Positions 11,198 to 22,530 of a stretch of 64,000 bases of DNA are shown here, in pieces. The position numbers and the translations under genes are program-made. Positions within the stretch are counted from its first letter, which is position 1. The number at the start of each line of letters is the position of its first letter. Under the pieces are notes generated by a model. The model saw nothing but the letters and a program-made list of their open reading frames with translations, made no database searches and was not told the DNA's origin. The stretch comes from Ovis canadensis (Eukaryota > Chordata > Mammalia > Artiodactyla > Bovidae): the NCBI RefSeq assembly GCF_042477335.2, contig NC_091247.1, positions 41,773,501 to 41,837,500 of the forward strand, given 5' to 3'.

Positions 11198-11657
11198 TTG
11201 CATATTTAAAGCTATTTCTTGTTAGTTCACATGATCCTTTAATTGTGGACTTTCAAGTAGATAACAAAATGAAGACAGACTGAAGATCTAGATAGTTCAT
11301 AGTTGTAGGGAAACTGACAAACAGAAGGGTGTCTAGGGGTTGGTCCCAGGGATCAGCATCTCAAATGTGCTTTTCACTGCCTCTCATTACTTCTTTAATC
11401 TTCATCTGAATCCAGCACTGCAAAAAACAACAACAGATCTGCAAAGATTTTTTTCATGAGAGATGAGGGTAAAGATGAAGGCAGGGACGCTCTGCCCTGT
11501 GTGAGATGAAGAGGACAACGACAAATGTTTGTGTGTGCATCGTTTACGGAGTGGTGCTTTTTAGATTAGATATTAACCAAATATAATTTCTTTTAAACTT
11601 CAGTTTTCTAGGAACTCCTTGGGGACTGAAGAGTAAGCCAAGAATTGAACACCTCTT
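10955..11657. other. Unassigned sequence with a (CA)n microsatellite
   Basis: No gene is seen. It contains the perfect (AC)n tract described separately. Confidence 0.5.
11165..11194 (+). repeat. (AC)n dinucleotide microsatellite
   Basis: About 15 uninterrupted AC units. Tracts of this length are usually length-polymorphic. Confidence 0.95.
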
Positions 11658-11669
11658 ATTGAGGACTGA

Positions 11670-11893
11670 GGGCTTCTCAGCTGCTGTTAGTGGTAAAGAA
11701 CCTGCTTCCGATTGCAGGAGACTTGAGAGATACCGGTTCAACCCCTGGGTCAGGAAGATTGCCTGGAGGAGGCATGGCAACCCACTCCAGTATTCTTGCC
11801 TGGAGAATCGCATGGACAGAGGAGCCTTGTGGGCTGTTGTCCACAGAGTCACAGAGTCGGACACAACTGAAACGACTTAGCACACACGCACAC
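11670..11893 (+). mobile_element. Bov-tA SINE, full length
   Basis: Plus-strand element from GGCTTCTCAGCTGC (mutated head) through CTGGAGGAGGCATGGCAA to a (CA)-rich tail. A 12-bp target-site duplication, ATTGAGGACTGA at 11658-11669 and ATTGTGGACTGA at 11894-11905, has one mismatch. Confidence 0.95.
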
Positions 11894-11899
11894 ATTGTG

Positions 11900-12290
11900 G
11901 ACTGAAGGTCTGTGTCCCTCCCAAAATTGTGTGTTGATACCCTAATCCCCAGTGGGCAGGTATCTGAAGATGGGATCTTTGGGAAATTAGGGTTAGATGA
12001 GGTCATGAGAGTGGGGCTTTCATGATGGGATTAGTGGCCTTGCAAGAAGTGACACCAGAGAGCCCTATCCCTTTCTCTCTGTCTCACAAAAAAGAGTTCA
12101 TGTGAGTCCACTTCACATGGCCGCCTCCTACAAGTCAAAAGAAGAGGCCTCAGAATGAAACTCACCTTGGTGATGCCTTGATCTTGGATTTCCCAGCCTC
12201 CAGAGCTGTAAGAAATAAATTTCTATTTTCTAAGCCACCCACTCTATGGTACTTTGCTATGCAGCCTGGTCTAATACACCCTTACTCTAT
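11900..12290 (+). mobile_element. Old LTR-like (MaLR-type) repeat
   Basis: A mammalian interspersed repeat with an early CCCAAAATTGTGTGTTGATA block, CCTTGATCTTGGATTTCCCA and AGAAATAAATTTCTATTTTC (a polyadenylation-like block), then AAGCCACCCACTCTATGGTA and CTAATACAC at the end. The layout suits a solo LTR of the ERVL-MaLR group, but I cannot fix the subfamily. The same family occurs on the minus strand at 43.41-44.75 kb. It has no coding content. Confidence 0.55.
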
Positions 12291-12510
12291 ACTTGTAAAT
12301 TAGAAATAAATAATTTGATATAATTCTTGATTATATCATTTACTTTCCTCCTTTCTTTCTCTTTCCCTGTCTCGTACACAGAACCTAAGAAAACAACTCC
12401 ATAAATAAAATAAAACAACTACTGAAATAGAATAAATTTTTAAAGTACACAGTTCATATACAGCTTGAATTGAAAGGCAAATAGATCAACTTAAACAAGA
12501 AGAAGAAAGA

Positions 12511-12728
12511 GGGTCTTCACTGGTGGCTCCATTGGTAGAATCTGCCTGCAATGCAGGAGACCTGGTTTCAATCCCTGGGTTGGGAAGATCCCCTGGAGAA
12601 GGAAATGGCAACCAACTCCAGTATTCTTGCCTCGAGAATTCCATGGACAGAGGAGCCTGGCGGGCTACAGTCCTCTTTGGGGATCACAGAGAGTTGGACA
12701 CAACTGAGTGACTAACACTTTCACTTTT
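12511..12728 (+). mobile_element. Bov-tA SINE, full length
   Basis: Head GTCTTCACTGGTGGCTCCA, body GGAAATGGCAACCAACTCC, end GACTAACACTTTCACTTTT. About 218 bp. Target-site duplication not certain. Confidence 0.93.
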
Positions 12729-13091
12729 CTTTCAAACAAGATGACATTTTTTTTCTGGTTGCTTCTAATTGTCTTTCATGAGTCCTTATAAAGCTCACTT
12801 GATAAGGATGTATGAGCCTATCTTTAATAGTCCCCCCCTCCACTTTTTACCCTGTGAGAATTTGCTGAAGCTACTCAAGCCCTCCCCAGTATTTTGGTTG
12901 GTTCACAGGGGTGTTCTCTTGCCTGTGGGGCTCCAGGCCTGATGCTGACTATGTCATGGTGAGAACTTCGAGAATTGAGCTGACCTGGTTGGCCCGAGGA
13001 GTAAGTTCAGATGTTGAGGAACTCATTTATCTTCCACAGTGCCCTCCCTCACAACTCCACAACCAACTACAAACTACTTAACCCACCAAAA
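12729..13091. other. Unassigned sequence
   Basis: No repeat family or exon recognised. Confidence 0.5.
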
Positions 13092-13099
13092 CTCATAGC

Positions 13100-13158
13100 A
13101 AAATTCTGGAGAGCAATTATCCTTCAATAAAGAATTAATTAATTTTAAAAAAAAAAAC
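13100..13158 (+). mobile_element. Extremely 5'-truncated L1 insertion
   Basis: Only the last part of an artiodactyl L1 3'UTR (GCAATTATCCTTCAATAAAG) plus a poly-A tail was inserted. CTCATAGC at 13092-13099 and 13159-13166 is the target-site duplication. At about 59 bp it is one of the shortest credible L1 insertions here. Confidence 0.8.
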
Positions 13159-13462
13159 CTCATAGCTATCAAGCTCAGAGCTCTCCTCTTAGGACTGTAA
13201 GCACCTCCACAGTGGGAGTCACAGAGCTTTTCAAGCTAATGTCCTCATGATTGGTTTAAACTGCTAAAACCCTGACTATATTTAGATTCAGATTTCTCAC
13301 TTAAATCACTAGTCATTCTGTATATATGGTTGAGGAACTGGAAATGAAGATGAAAAATAAATGAAGGGTCACATTATCGTCGTGTTCACTTTTCAGGAGA
13401 TTCAGATTTCTCAGATAAGGCAGTAATACTGCAATATACCTTATTGCCACAGCATCAGAGCA

Positions 13463-13675
13463 CGTGTGTGTGCTCAGTTGCTTCAGTCGTGTCCAACTCT
13501 GCGACCCCATGCACTGTAGTCTGCCAGGCTCCTCTGTCCGTTGCATTCTCCGGCAAGAAGACTAGAGTGGGTAGCCATGCCCTCCTCCAGCGGATCTTCC
13601 TGACCCAGGGATCAAACCTGAGTCTCCTACATCAGCAGATGGATTCTTTACCCACTGAGTCACCTGGGAAGCCCC
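13463..13675 (-). mobile_element. Bov-tA SINE, full length
   Basis: Minus strand. Tail side GTGTGTGTGCTCAGTTGC, head side GAGTCACCTGGGAAGCCCC. It carries several substitutions relative to its neighbours. Confidence 0.93.
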
Positions 13676-13756
13676 AAAGGATGACAGGGGGGATGCTAAA
13701 TTTTATAATCAAGACTTTTTTTTAACTTGAACAGGAATTCAGGAGTTTAAAGGAGC

Positions 13757-14036
13757 TCCAGAGAAGGCAATGGCAACCCACTCCAGTACTCTTGCCTGGA
13801 AAATTCCATGGATGGACAGACCTGGTAGGCTGCAGTCCATGGGGTCGCTAAGAGTCAGACACGACTGAGCGACTTCACTTTCACTTTTCACTTTCATGCA
13901 TTGGAGAAGGAAATGGCAACCCACTCCAGTGTTCTTGCCTGGAGAATCCCAGGGACAGAGGAGCCTGGTGGGCTGCCATCTATGGGTTCACACAGAGTCG
14001 GACACGACTGAAGCGACTTAGCAGCAGCAGCAGCAG
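13757..14036 (+). mobile_element. BOV-A2 dimeric SINE
   Basis: Two BovA monomers in tandem (each with a GGCAACCCACTCCAGT word, near 13770 and 13914) joined by TTCACTTTCACTTTTCACTT, ending in (AGC)n at 14020-14036. It has no tRNA head, which defines BOV-A2 as distinct from Bov-tA. Confidence 0.95.
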
Positions 14037-14264
14037 AGATGCTAAAATGAATGACATGCTACATTAAGATACTTAGGAATTCCTACAACTTTACTGCAAT
14101 TGAAACATGCTGAGTCAGGTGAAAGGGATTGAATAGTATGTTGTTTTCTTCACTAGCCTTGTATTTGGAGTCTTATATCACTGTGATTATTTATCTTCCT
14201 TGATTTATTCTTTTGTTACAAACATTTACTGCTAGCTGAGTTGTATGTTCAAGAATACTGATTG

Positions 14265-14620
14265 CACAGTGTTTAATAATATAAAAAACTAGAAAGAATC
14301 TAACTGTGCCTCTATAGGGAATTAATTAAAAAACTCATAGTCTATCCATAAAGTGGAATAGTACACATCAGTTAAAAGAGAAGGTAGATTCAGTGTCTTG
14401 ACATGGAGAAATATAACCTTGCTATATGCTTAAGGGTAGAAGGGAAGCCAACTATAGTATAGTGGGATACTTTTAAATTAAATCATGTGTGTATATGTGT
14501 GCACATATGTACACTTTGATAAGGGACTAGAAAAACCCACCAACTTAACTTGTTAATAATAGTTATCTATTGGGTATTACTGAGTGACAATTTTCTATTA
14601 TTTGAATTTTTAAAGTAAGC
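14265..14620 (+). mobile_element. L1ME/L1M-type 3' fragment
   Basis: Old L1 words in order: GGAATTAATTAAAAAACTCA, CCATAAAGTGGAATAGTACA, TTGACATGGAGAAATATAAC, then GTGGGATACTTTTAAATTAA and a TTTGAATTTTTAAAG end. It is non-coding. The young BovB at 14633 was inserted at its right edge. Confidence 0.65.
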
Positions 14621-14632
14621 TAACCCATTAAT

Positions 14633-15421
14633 AACCTTAGATATGCAGAAGACACCACCCTTATGGCAGAGAGTGAAGAGGAACTAAAAAGCCTCTTGAT
14701 GAAAGTGAAAGTGGAGAGTGAAAAAGTTGGCTTAAAGCTCAACATTCAGAAAAAGAAGATCACGGCATCCAGTCCCATCACTTCATGGGAAATAGATGGG
14801 GAAACAATGGAAACAGTGTCAGACTTTATTTTGGGGGGCTCCAAAATCACTGCAGATGGTGACTGCAGCCATGAAATTAAAAGACACTTACTCCTTGGAA
14901 GGAAAGTTATGACCAACCTAGACAGCATATTCAAAAGCAGAGACATTACTTTGCCAACTAAGGTCTGTCTAGTCAAGGCTATGGTTTTTCCTGCGGTCAT
15001 GTATGGATGTGAGTGTTGGACTGTGAAGAAAGCTGAGCACTGAAGAATTGATGCTTTTGAACTGTGGTGTTGGAGAAGACTCTTGAGAGTCCCTTGGACT
15101 GCAAGGAGATCCAACCAATCCATTCTGAAGGAGATCAGCCCTGGGATTTCTTTGGAAGGAATGATGCTAAAGCTGAAACTCCAGTACTTTGGCCACCTCA
15201 TGCAAAGAGTTGACTCATTGGAAAAGACTCTGATGCTGGGAGGGATTGGGGGCAGGAAGAGAAGGGGACGACCGAGGATGAGATGGCTGGATGGCATCAC
15301 TGACTCAATGGACGTGAGTCTGAGTGAACTCCAGGAGTTGATGATGGACAGGGAGGCCTGGCGTGCTGCGATTCATGGGGTCGCAAGGAGTCGGACACGA
15401 CTGAGCAACTGAACTGAACTG
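14633..15421 (+). mobile_element. BovB LINE, 5'-truncated, young
   Basis: Begins within ORF2 just before the reverse transcriptase YADD-box region (ATATGCAGAAGACACC) and ends in the BovB tail (CTGAACTGAACTGAA). An exact 11-bp target-site duplication, AACCCATTAAT, flanks it (14622-14632, 15422-15432). The remaining ORF2 is nearly intact. BovB is an RTE-clade LINE. The 3' part is shared with the SINEs around it, which explains how they are mobilised in trans. Confidence 0.97.
14663..15412 (+). pseudogene. BovB ORF2 C-terminal half, one nonsense codon
   Basis: A single reading frame of 250 codons covers the segment after the catalytic box (MAESEEELKSLLMKV) to the ORF2 end ([12 protein letters not shown]). 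It is broken only by TGA at 15041-15043, immediately after KKAEH. Related copies read arginine or glutamine codons there, so a CpG transition (CGA to TGA) is the likely cause. The frame resumes directly ([13 protein letters not shown]). The endonuclease and most of the reverse transcriptase are absent, so it cannot be active. Confidence 0.9.
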
Positions 15422-15432
15422 AACCCATTAAT

Positions 15433-15990
15433 CTCTGCATCCTATAGTTGAAGTTCCTTGTCTTGAGAGCCCAGAGAAGAATTATACACACCAGGACCCC
15501 TTGCAGTTGGGTGACTGTATGATTTATTCTGTCTAATAAATTGTAAGCAAAAATTGCTTGTGTTGCTTCCAGGCTGGAACACTTAGTTGCTAGTGCAAGA
15601 TCCACCAGAGTGCTGTCCTTCAGCCATGAAACCCAGCAGTGTTTGCGACAGTGGCTGCTCCATCAACCTATATCCTCACATGAGATGCTGCAGGTGGAGT
15701 GAGGCCTGCAGCCAGTCCATGATGGCATGTCATAAGAGCACACCTTTCAAACTTTGGAAGTTTGTTAATGAAGAATGACCTGATCTTTCTTGCACTAGTA
15801 CAAGCATATCTTCATTTTCTCCTTGAAATAAAGATGTCACTCTTCAGTGTGTGACTTTAGAAGACCAAGATGTTCTTGGTCTACTGAACAAACCTTGCAG
15901 TGGAGATAAGATCAACACCACTAAAAAAGCCAAACGTTGAGAAAATTACAATACTTTCCTCTGACATGTGTATTTCAAAAACAAAAATAC
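15433..15990. other. Unassigned sequence
   Basis: No repeat or exon recognised. A 63-codon frame at 15587-15778 is cysteine-rich but matches no domain I know. Confidence 0.5.
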
Positions 15991-16305
15991 TTGGAGGGCA
16001 TTACTCTAAATGAAATAAGTCAGACAGATACATTCTATGACATGATGTAAATGTGGAACCTAAAAAATGCAACTAGTCAATATGGCAAAAAAGAGGCAGA
16101 CTCGCAGATACAGACAACAAACTAGTGATTACAAATGGGGAGGAGGGGCAATATCAGGGGGAGTAGAAGAAGAGGGGGCACAAACTATTAGGTATCAGAT
16201 AGGCTCAAGAATGTATATACAACACAGGGAATATAGTCAATATTTCATAGTAAGTATAAATGGAAAGTAATCTTTAAAATTTGTATACACAATTTTTTTA
16301 AATGA
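15991..16305 (+). mobile_element. LINE-1 3'UTR fragment
   Basis: Contains the L1 series CTAAATGAAATAAGTCAGAC, CAGATACAGACAACAAACTA, GGGGAGGAGGGGCA and ACACAGGGAATATAGTCAAT in forward order, then a degraded end. It is an old copy with no target-site duplication visible. Confidence 0.82.
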
Positions 16306-16837
16306 AAGAGATTTAGAGTTGAAAAAGGCCTTAGCGATCATTTGATCCATGTTTATTGGCCTGAGCTCAAAAAGCTAGATTTGTGCAGAATCCTCCGGGT
16401 ATTATTAATCGGAAGAGAAATCCACTGTGTTAGAGCAGGAAAATGTGCTAGGATAAATAGTAAGTATTTTAATGTATTTGGATAGAGGATCTATAAAGGA
16501 ATAATTATATGATTCTGTTTAAGTTAGTGGAAACAAAATATATTACATTGATGGCTCTTAGGGAAAAAAAAAAACTAAGCCATAAAACATAACTTGGTAT
16601 TTCAATAGAATATATATTTATAAGCTAGCCTCTTCTTTGATTGTGTGTGTGAGTGTCTGTCTGTCTGCCCTTGCCTTCCTGTCTCTCCTGTCTTTTGACG
16701 TCTCAAGCACTGGCTTGGCCAGCATGCAGCTTCAGCCATACACTAACTCGGCTTCTTCATCCAAAGCAAAGACTCCTGAATTCCTTTGCATGAGCTCTGT
16801 CACAACCTCCACCACTTTTTCAAGAGTCCCTGCCCTT
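16306..16837. other. Unassigned sequence
   Basis: No gene recognised. A (TG)n and (CTGT)n patch lies near 16641-16668. A stretch near 16310-16390 faintly resembles the repeat family of the 79-bp duplication, too weakly to annotate. Confidence 0.5.
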
Positions 16838-16850
16838 CCATGACTTGTTT

Positions 16851-16958
16851 TTGTTTTTAATCGCATGGTGTGGGATCTAGTTCCTCGACCAGGGATCAAA
16901 CCTGCGCCCCCTACATTAAAAGCACAGTCTTAACCACTTTGAACCACCAGGGAAGTCC
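16851..16958 (-). mobile_element. CHR-type SINE
   Basis: Minus strand CHR element: GGTGTGGGATCTAGTTCC, CGACCAGGGATCAAACC, AACCACCAGGGAAGTCCC at the head. A 13-bp target-site duplication (CCATGACTTGTTT at 16838-16850, one mismatch at 16959-16971) gives the exact borders. Confidence 0.9.
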
Positions 16959-16971
16959 CCATGACTTCTTT

Positions 16972-17354
16972 TGAATGAGACACATTTTTCCTTCCTAGGG
17001 TTCAATCAAGGAGCCAGAAAATGTATCCTAACCATCTGTGTTTTCTCACAGAACAATAGGGGCATATTCTTTCTCTGCTGATTAGGATTGAAATGCTAGA
17101 AACTTAAGAATTTCCTCACAATTGGAAAAACTGTACCTGGTGTGTTAAGTTTGGTGTGAATGAGTTAAGTTTGTCTCAGAAGCTTTCCCACTGCCCAGCA
17201 CCTCTTCCTCTTCCCTGGAGAGATACCCCACCCAGGCAGTATGCCTGGCCAATGGATCCTTGCTCAAGTGTTCATTAATTGGGAGCAGCTTTGGGTAAGA
17301 CCCTGTGGATGATTCACAGTTTGAAACATGACTTCTAAAGATCAAAAAGCCATC
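16972..17354. other. Unassigned sequence
   Basis: No repeat family or gene is recognised in this stretch between two CHR elements. Confidence 0.5.
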
Positions 17355-17368
17355 AAGAACCATGTAAA

Positions 17369-17689
17369 GCTGCCCTGGTGGCTCAATGGTAAGGAATCCA
17401 CCTGCCAATGAAGGAGACATGGGTTCCATCCCCTGTCTTGGAAGATTCCACTGTGGGGCAGCTAAGCCTGAGTGCCCCAACTACTGAGCTTGTGCTCTAG
17501 AGCCCGGGAGCTGCAACTTCTGAGCCCAAGTGCCCTAGAGCCCGTGCTCCACAACAAGAGACGCCACCAAATGAGAAGCCCGGGCACCACACCTAGGGCT
17601 AAAGCAGCAGTGAAGACCCAGCACAGCCAAAGAAATGAATTTAATAAGTGAATATAATTCTATTACTAAAATCATAAAACTGTATTAAA
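17369..17689 (+). mobile_element. Long CHR-type SINE (CHRL-like)
   Basis: tRNA-like head (CTGCCCTGGTGGCTCAATGG) followed by the repetitive CHR body (GAGCCCGGGAGCTGCAACTT, GAGCCCGTGCTCCACAACAA, GAAGACCCAGCACAGCCAAA) and an A/T-rich tail. A 14-bp target-site duplication (AAGAACCATGTAAA at 17355-17368, two mismatches at 17690-17703) supports one intact insertion. Confidence 0.88.
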
Positions 17690-17789
17690 AAGAACCACAT
17701 AAATTAAGCTCTCAGATGGACGAGCAGGCAGCAGAATATCTTTCAGGATATTTTTAACCTTCCTAGGGCATCTTCAAATGTTAAAATTT

Positions 17790-18010
17790 ACGGTTAGCAT
17801 TCACTGAGCACTTCTTACATATCAAGCACTGTTTGAATGCTCTACAGGTAATAACTCGTTTAACCTCACAACTAACCTGGCAGGTAGCTACCATTATTAG
17901 TTTCATGTTAATGATGAGAAAAGTCAGGCACAGAGAGGTTAGATTACTTCTCCTGGGTCACACAGGGTAACTAGAAGAGCTTGGATCTAATTCTAGAAGT
18001 ATAACCACAG
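17790..18010 (+). mobile_element. MIR SINE relic, nearly complete
   Basis: MIR core in order: TTCACTGAGCACTTCTTACA, AATAACTCGTTTAACCTCAC, GATGAGAAAAGTCAGGCACA, GAGAGGTTAGATTACTTCTC, GGTCACACAGGGTAACTAGA. It is one of the best-preserved old repeats in the window. Confidence 0.88.
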
Positions 18011-18124
18011 AACCATGTACATAATGGTTCTATTCTCTAGATTCTATTCTCTTTGGAGCCACAACCTGGTCAGCATGGAGTCCTCAGACATCTTTTCTTT
18101 CTTGTGAGCAAACTATTTACTCCT

Positions 18125-18346
18125 GTGCCATGTACTAAGTCGCTTCAGTCATGTCCACCTCTTTGAGACCCTGAGGACTGCAGCCTGCCAGTCTCCTCTG
18201 TCCATGGGGTTCTCCAGGCAAGAATACTGGAGTAGGTTGCCATGCCCTCCTCCAGCAGGTCTTCCTGACCCAAGAATCAAACCTGTGGCTCCTGAGACTC
18301 CTGCATTGTAGGCAGATTCTTTACCGCTGAGCCACCAGGAAAGCCC
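18125..18346 (-). mobile_element. Bov-tA SINE, full length
   Basis: Minus strand. Tail side TACTAAGTCGCTTCAGTC, head side TACCGCTGAGCCACCAGG. About 222 bp, including a small duplication in the B-box region (GTGGCTCCTGAGACTCCTG). Confidence 0.94.
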
Positions 18347-20043
18347 AATGAGTTTTTAATTTGTCTCCATTTCAGATCTCTAATTACATATATCCACTAA
18401 CCCAAAATTTTAAAAAATCGACTCTTTTTTTTTTCATGGTCCTTGTTTTCATGTCACTTTTAGGATCCCTCATCCCTCTACTCTTGAACCCAAACTCTGT
18501 GGGTTATCCACCTAAAGACAGGTTCCCATTTGTTCCCCATCTGGCTGAAATTCCTTTTGAAGATGGACGTTTAGGCTTCAAAGAAATCCTTTAACGTGTA
18601 CCTTAGTGAACTTACCCATCTCTTCCTGCCAACCATATTTTACTCCTTTAATCTTACTCAGGTCCCCCAGTTACTCCCTTATCTCCACAAACCTCTACTG
18701 AAGAAAGAACTTAGCCTGAAGCTAACCCATAAAGGAAATGGATAGGCATCTGAGGGCCAGGATGCTCGTAAAGGACAGCTCACGTTGGTTTTCTTCACAG
18801 ACCTTCAAAACAGGCAGAGTGAAACCCCATCCACCACCATTCTGCTGATGGATTGAGGAAGAAGGAGCCTGTCACAAACAGAATTAGCACTAAGTAATTT
18901 TCCCTTTCTTTATGTAAGCAATTGCCTTTTAATATACAACAACGCTCGAGGTGTTCAGGTTACGAGCTTATTTTAAGATCTTTTGTTTACTTTCTCATCT
19001 TCATAGGTCATTGACATCCCATTTAGCCCTGGTGACCCTGTTTATACAATTTTGATATAAATTAAAAAGTCTTCTTGGAGATAACATTAACATTCTTGAT
19101 CTCAATCTACCACATAAGCAAATAATAGCCTTTGCTCAGCCCTGTGTATAATTGTTCAAAAGCTTCAATGCAGACTCCAATATTCAGACAGACAGAATCT
19201 GATCAAACAGATCTGCTTTCTGAATTTTTATTCTAAGCAAGATGAGACCCCAGTTTCTGTATGCTCCAGTGAAATATCTTATGGGAACTTTGATAGAATG
19301 GAGTCATAATTCTAATAAAACATTGGATAGAATACATTACATTTTAATTAACAAGAAGAGGCAGATCACTAAGAGAAACACAAGGGATCTATTTCCGTAT
19401 CTTAACCTGAATTTAAAAGGTATTTCCCTTTTACTTAAAACGGAGAAAGTATTGTTCCTCCTAAGCTTTTTGATTCTCTACCAGAAGTTGAGTGGGATAA
19501 CATTTTTGGAATTGGCTTTTTTACTTTATTTTCTAAGGAGGGAAGGTCTCAGTTTTCATACCAAAAAGACATTTGATAACTACTCCTTTATAAATGCACA
19601 TTAGTCTTGTGAATAACAGCAAGCATTTTAAAAACCATATTTCTGATAGCCCACTTTGCTCCTGTTAGATCATTGCTGATAAGCATACACTTCAACTAAA
19701 CTCTCATTCTGTTTTTAATTTAAAAAATGCTATATTCTTGAGTGAAGAAACTAATCTTGGAATATAGACAAATTAAAAGTCTTATATTATCTCTTTCTTA
19801 TAAGTTTCACCTAAGGAAATAATTTGGCAAGTTTACAAGAAAATGATGTATAGGGCTTTGACTTCAGCATAATCTACAAATGTGAAAAAAGTGGAAACAA
19901 AGGCTGTTTAGAAACATAGGATACATAAAAACAGTGGCAGCTTTCGCAGCCATTAAAAGTGAAGACGTGAATTTCCATTTATTGATGTGAATAGACATCC
20001 ACGGTGTGGTTATTATCCTATTATTTTTAAAAACAATTTACAA
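18347..20043. other. Unassigned AT-rich sequence
   Basis: About 1.7 kb with no dispersed repeat recognised. The 120-codon frame at 19242-19604 is rich in L, F and I, as expected from AT-rich DNA, and matches no family I know. Confidence 0.5.
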
Positions 20044-20054
20044 CAAGTATATTT

Positions 20055-20153
20055 CAGTTCAGTTCAGTCATTCAGTCGTGTCCAACTCTTTGAGACCCCA
20101 CGGACTCCAGCACGCCAGGCCTCCCTGCCCATCGCCAACTTCCGGAATTTACT
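20055..20153 (-). mobile_element. BovB LINE, 3' terminal fragment
   Basis: Only 99 bp of the BovB end is present (CAGTTCAGTTCAGTC tail, CAGCACGCCAGGCCTCC). Target-site duplication CAAGTATATTT at 20044-20054 and 20154-20164 is exact. Confidence 0.94.
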
Positions 20154-20164
20154 CAAGTATATTT

Positions 20165-21950
20165 AGAAACAAGTATATAAAGATTGTGTGAATACGCCTC
20201 TGTGTGTGTGTAAAGAACATTGTTTACTAACATGTGTTTTGAAGAAAGAAAATATTGGAATAAAATACTCTTAGGTCAAATAAGTTGGGGAAACTATTTC
20301 ATCTCTCTTTTATGAGCACCATAATACACTTCAACATATTAAAGGTGTTGAGAAGTCCTACAGTGAAAGAAAACCTGTTTAAGTGCATTTAACCCAAAAT
20401 TTCCCAAGCTTATTTTACCATAAATACCCTCCTTCAAATTCCCCACAGAAAAATGTAAGCAACTTCTGGTAGTAGTACTAAAGATGATTTTTATCTTTTG
20501 TTTTTGTAATTTTCTATATTATTTCACAATAAATATGTATTGCATTTATAACTGGAAGAATAGAGCTCGTTTAAATTATTTTTTAAATTATGTTGGGAAA
20601 AATGCCCATTGACAAAGAGATACATTTGGAGATATTTAGATATATTGTTATAGGACATGCAATCCATGAAACATCCTATTTAAAGTGATAGATCCTCTTT
20701 TTAAAAAAAAGCAATCAATAGAAATGTTAAAAAAAAAAAAGGAAGACAAAAGAGAAAGAGAGGCAGGAAGGAGGAAGAAGAGATAATTAAGAAAATGCAT
20801 ACCTTTAAGTTTCACCACTAATATCTCTGTGTGATCAATGATGTAATTTTTTTCATTTTACTTCTTTGTTTTAAAAATGTTCCTCATAAGTATGTATTTC
20901 TTTTGCAATTAGAAAATTAACAATAAATTTTAGTATTTGTGGGGGGGCAGGTGTAGCACATGCATGTTTTAAGAGAGAAAAAGAAACATACCAAAGAAAG
21001 GTCCTGTTGTCTCAGCTTGAACTTATTCATGGTTACTTCTGTTTCTACTATTAATACAGAATTTATCTTCCTCAAATTAAATCTATCCTAAATCAGAATA
21101 ATCTCAAGTATTGTCCCTCTGAGTACTTCTCTCTCCTCTCTCTCTCAGTTGTGCCTCTATTCTCCCCAGAAGCCTCCAGCTGACTCTCTTTCAACACTTG
21201 GCTCCATCATGAAACTAATTAAGAATTATTTTCTTGCCCCTTCACTGGTCAGCCCTAGAACACCACCCACAAAGGGCCATAGAAGTTATAGGTACTCAAG
21301 AGGGATACTTCTGTCATTAAATCTCACCAAGCTGGACTGGTGAGAGTTTGGGAAATTAGCGATAAAGCATCCATAGATTTGTTGAAAGAGACACACATTA
21401 CAAACCTGTTGACAGCTCCTTGTATTCGTCCAAGTTCTCCTCCTAAGGGTGAATGAGAAGCATGTTTCTACAAGGTATGAATACAAGTAATAAGACAATA
21501 CAGCTGGTAGTTTCCCTAACCAAATGAAAATTGCCCTCCAATAATTAATCTAAAGAGGCAATACATTAAAGCTGCATCATAAGACATAAAAAAAAAATCA
21601 GTCCCATTACTTTAACTTTATATCTTATTTTTGAACAAAGATCCATTCCCCAACTTAAACATCTACCTTACTCATTATATGTTATCTCCAGTGGCTCTGG
21701 GGACATCTTCAAAAACAAGCCAACCACCAAAGAATAATAAAGTCCCTTCCAAGAGTATAAAAACAATCAAAATACAAGAACAACAACAAAAGACTTATCA
21801 CAGACAGGGAGGTTTTTGAAAGTATGAAATCCAACCTGTCTTAAGCACCGATAGCATTGAAATTTGGCAGGAGTAAATATTCATGAATATTTGGGAGTCT
21901 GTAAGAGACCGATTTTTAAACTATATATGTAAACACATAAAGCATGCCTG
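20165..21950. other. Unassigned AT-rich sequence with A-rich and purine tracts
   Basis: No gene recognised. A-runs and a purine-rich stretch lie at 20700-20790, and a G7 run and a (CT)n patch near 20941 and 21127-21147. Confidence 0.5.
20726..20785 (+). repeat. Purine-rich low-complexity tract
   Basis: A12 followed by about 48 bases of almost uninterrupted A/G (AGAGAAAGAGAGGCAGGAAG). Confidence 0.75.
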
Positions 21951-21962
21951 TATACATACATA

Positions 21963-22169
21963 TACATGGTGGCTCAGACGGTAAGGAATCTGCCTGCAAT
22001 GCAGAACACCTGGGTTCAATTCCTGGGTCAGGAAGATGCCCTGGAGAAGGGAATGGCTACCCACTCCAGCATTCTTGCCTGGAGAATTCCATGGACAGAG
22101 GAGCCTGGAGAGCTACAGTCCATGGGGTTGGAAAGAGTCTGACACGATTGAAAGATTTTCACTTCACTT
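21963..22169 (+). mobile_element. Bov-tA SINE inserted in an AT-rich microsatellite
   Basis: Plus strand, with the head slightly truncated (GGTGGCTCAGACGGTAAGG). The TATACATACATA word flanks it at 21951-21962 and 22170-22181, consistent with a target-site duplication in simple-sequence DNA. Confidence 0.9.
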
Positions 22170-22198
22170 TATACATACATACATATATATATATACAT

Positions 22199-22230
<32 letters not shown>

Positions 22231-22273
22231 TATCAACCCCCTCAAAAACTACAAATATTTTTACATGTGTGTG

Positions 22274-22303
<30 letters not shown>
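22170..22303 (+). repeat. (ATAC)n/(AT)n microsatellite pair
   Basis: Two AT-rich tracts (22170-22232 and about 22266-22303) around a 30-bp non-repetitive spacer. The second begins with (TG)n. Likely hypervariable. Confidence 0.9.
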
Positions 22304-22304
<1 letters not shown>

Positions 22305-22530
22305 TACAAAAAAATTGTATTTAGCTTGGAAATATGATTGTAGCAAATCAGCAATTGACCCACAGATCACATTCTGTACGGTGAGAGAATTTATCAAAAC
22401 AGAAGCAAAAGTCAGTCTTTCTGATTTACTAAAGCATGAAGTAATGATACTGAGAATGTCTTGCATTTGCCACCTTTGTGATGCAGAAACTTTGTGCATT
22501 AAAGCAGACCGTCCAAATTTGTAACATAGA

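Noticed and set aside
19242-19604. 120-codon open frame
   Set aside because: AT-rich composition, no domain, no sign of codon preference, no splice context. Probably chance.
22036-22524. 126- and 162-codon frames
   Set aside because: They run through a Bov-tA SINE and (AT)n repeats (IYIYIY); not genes.
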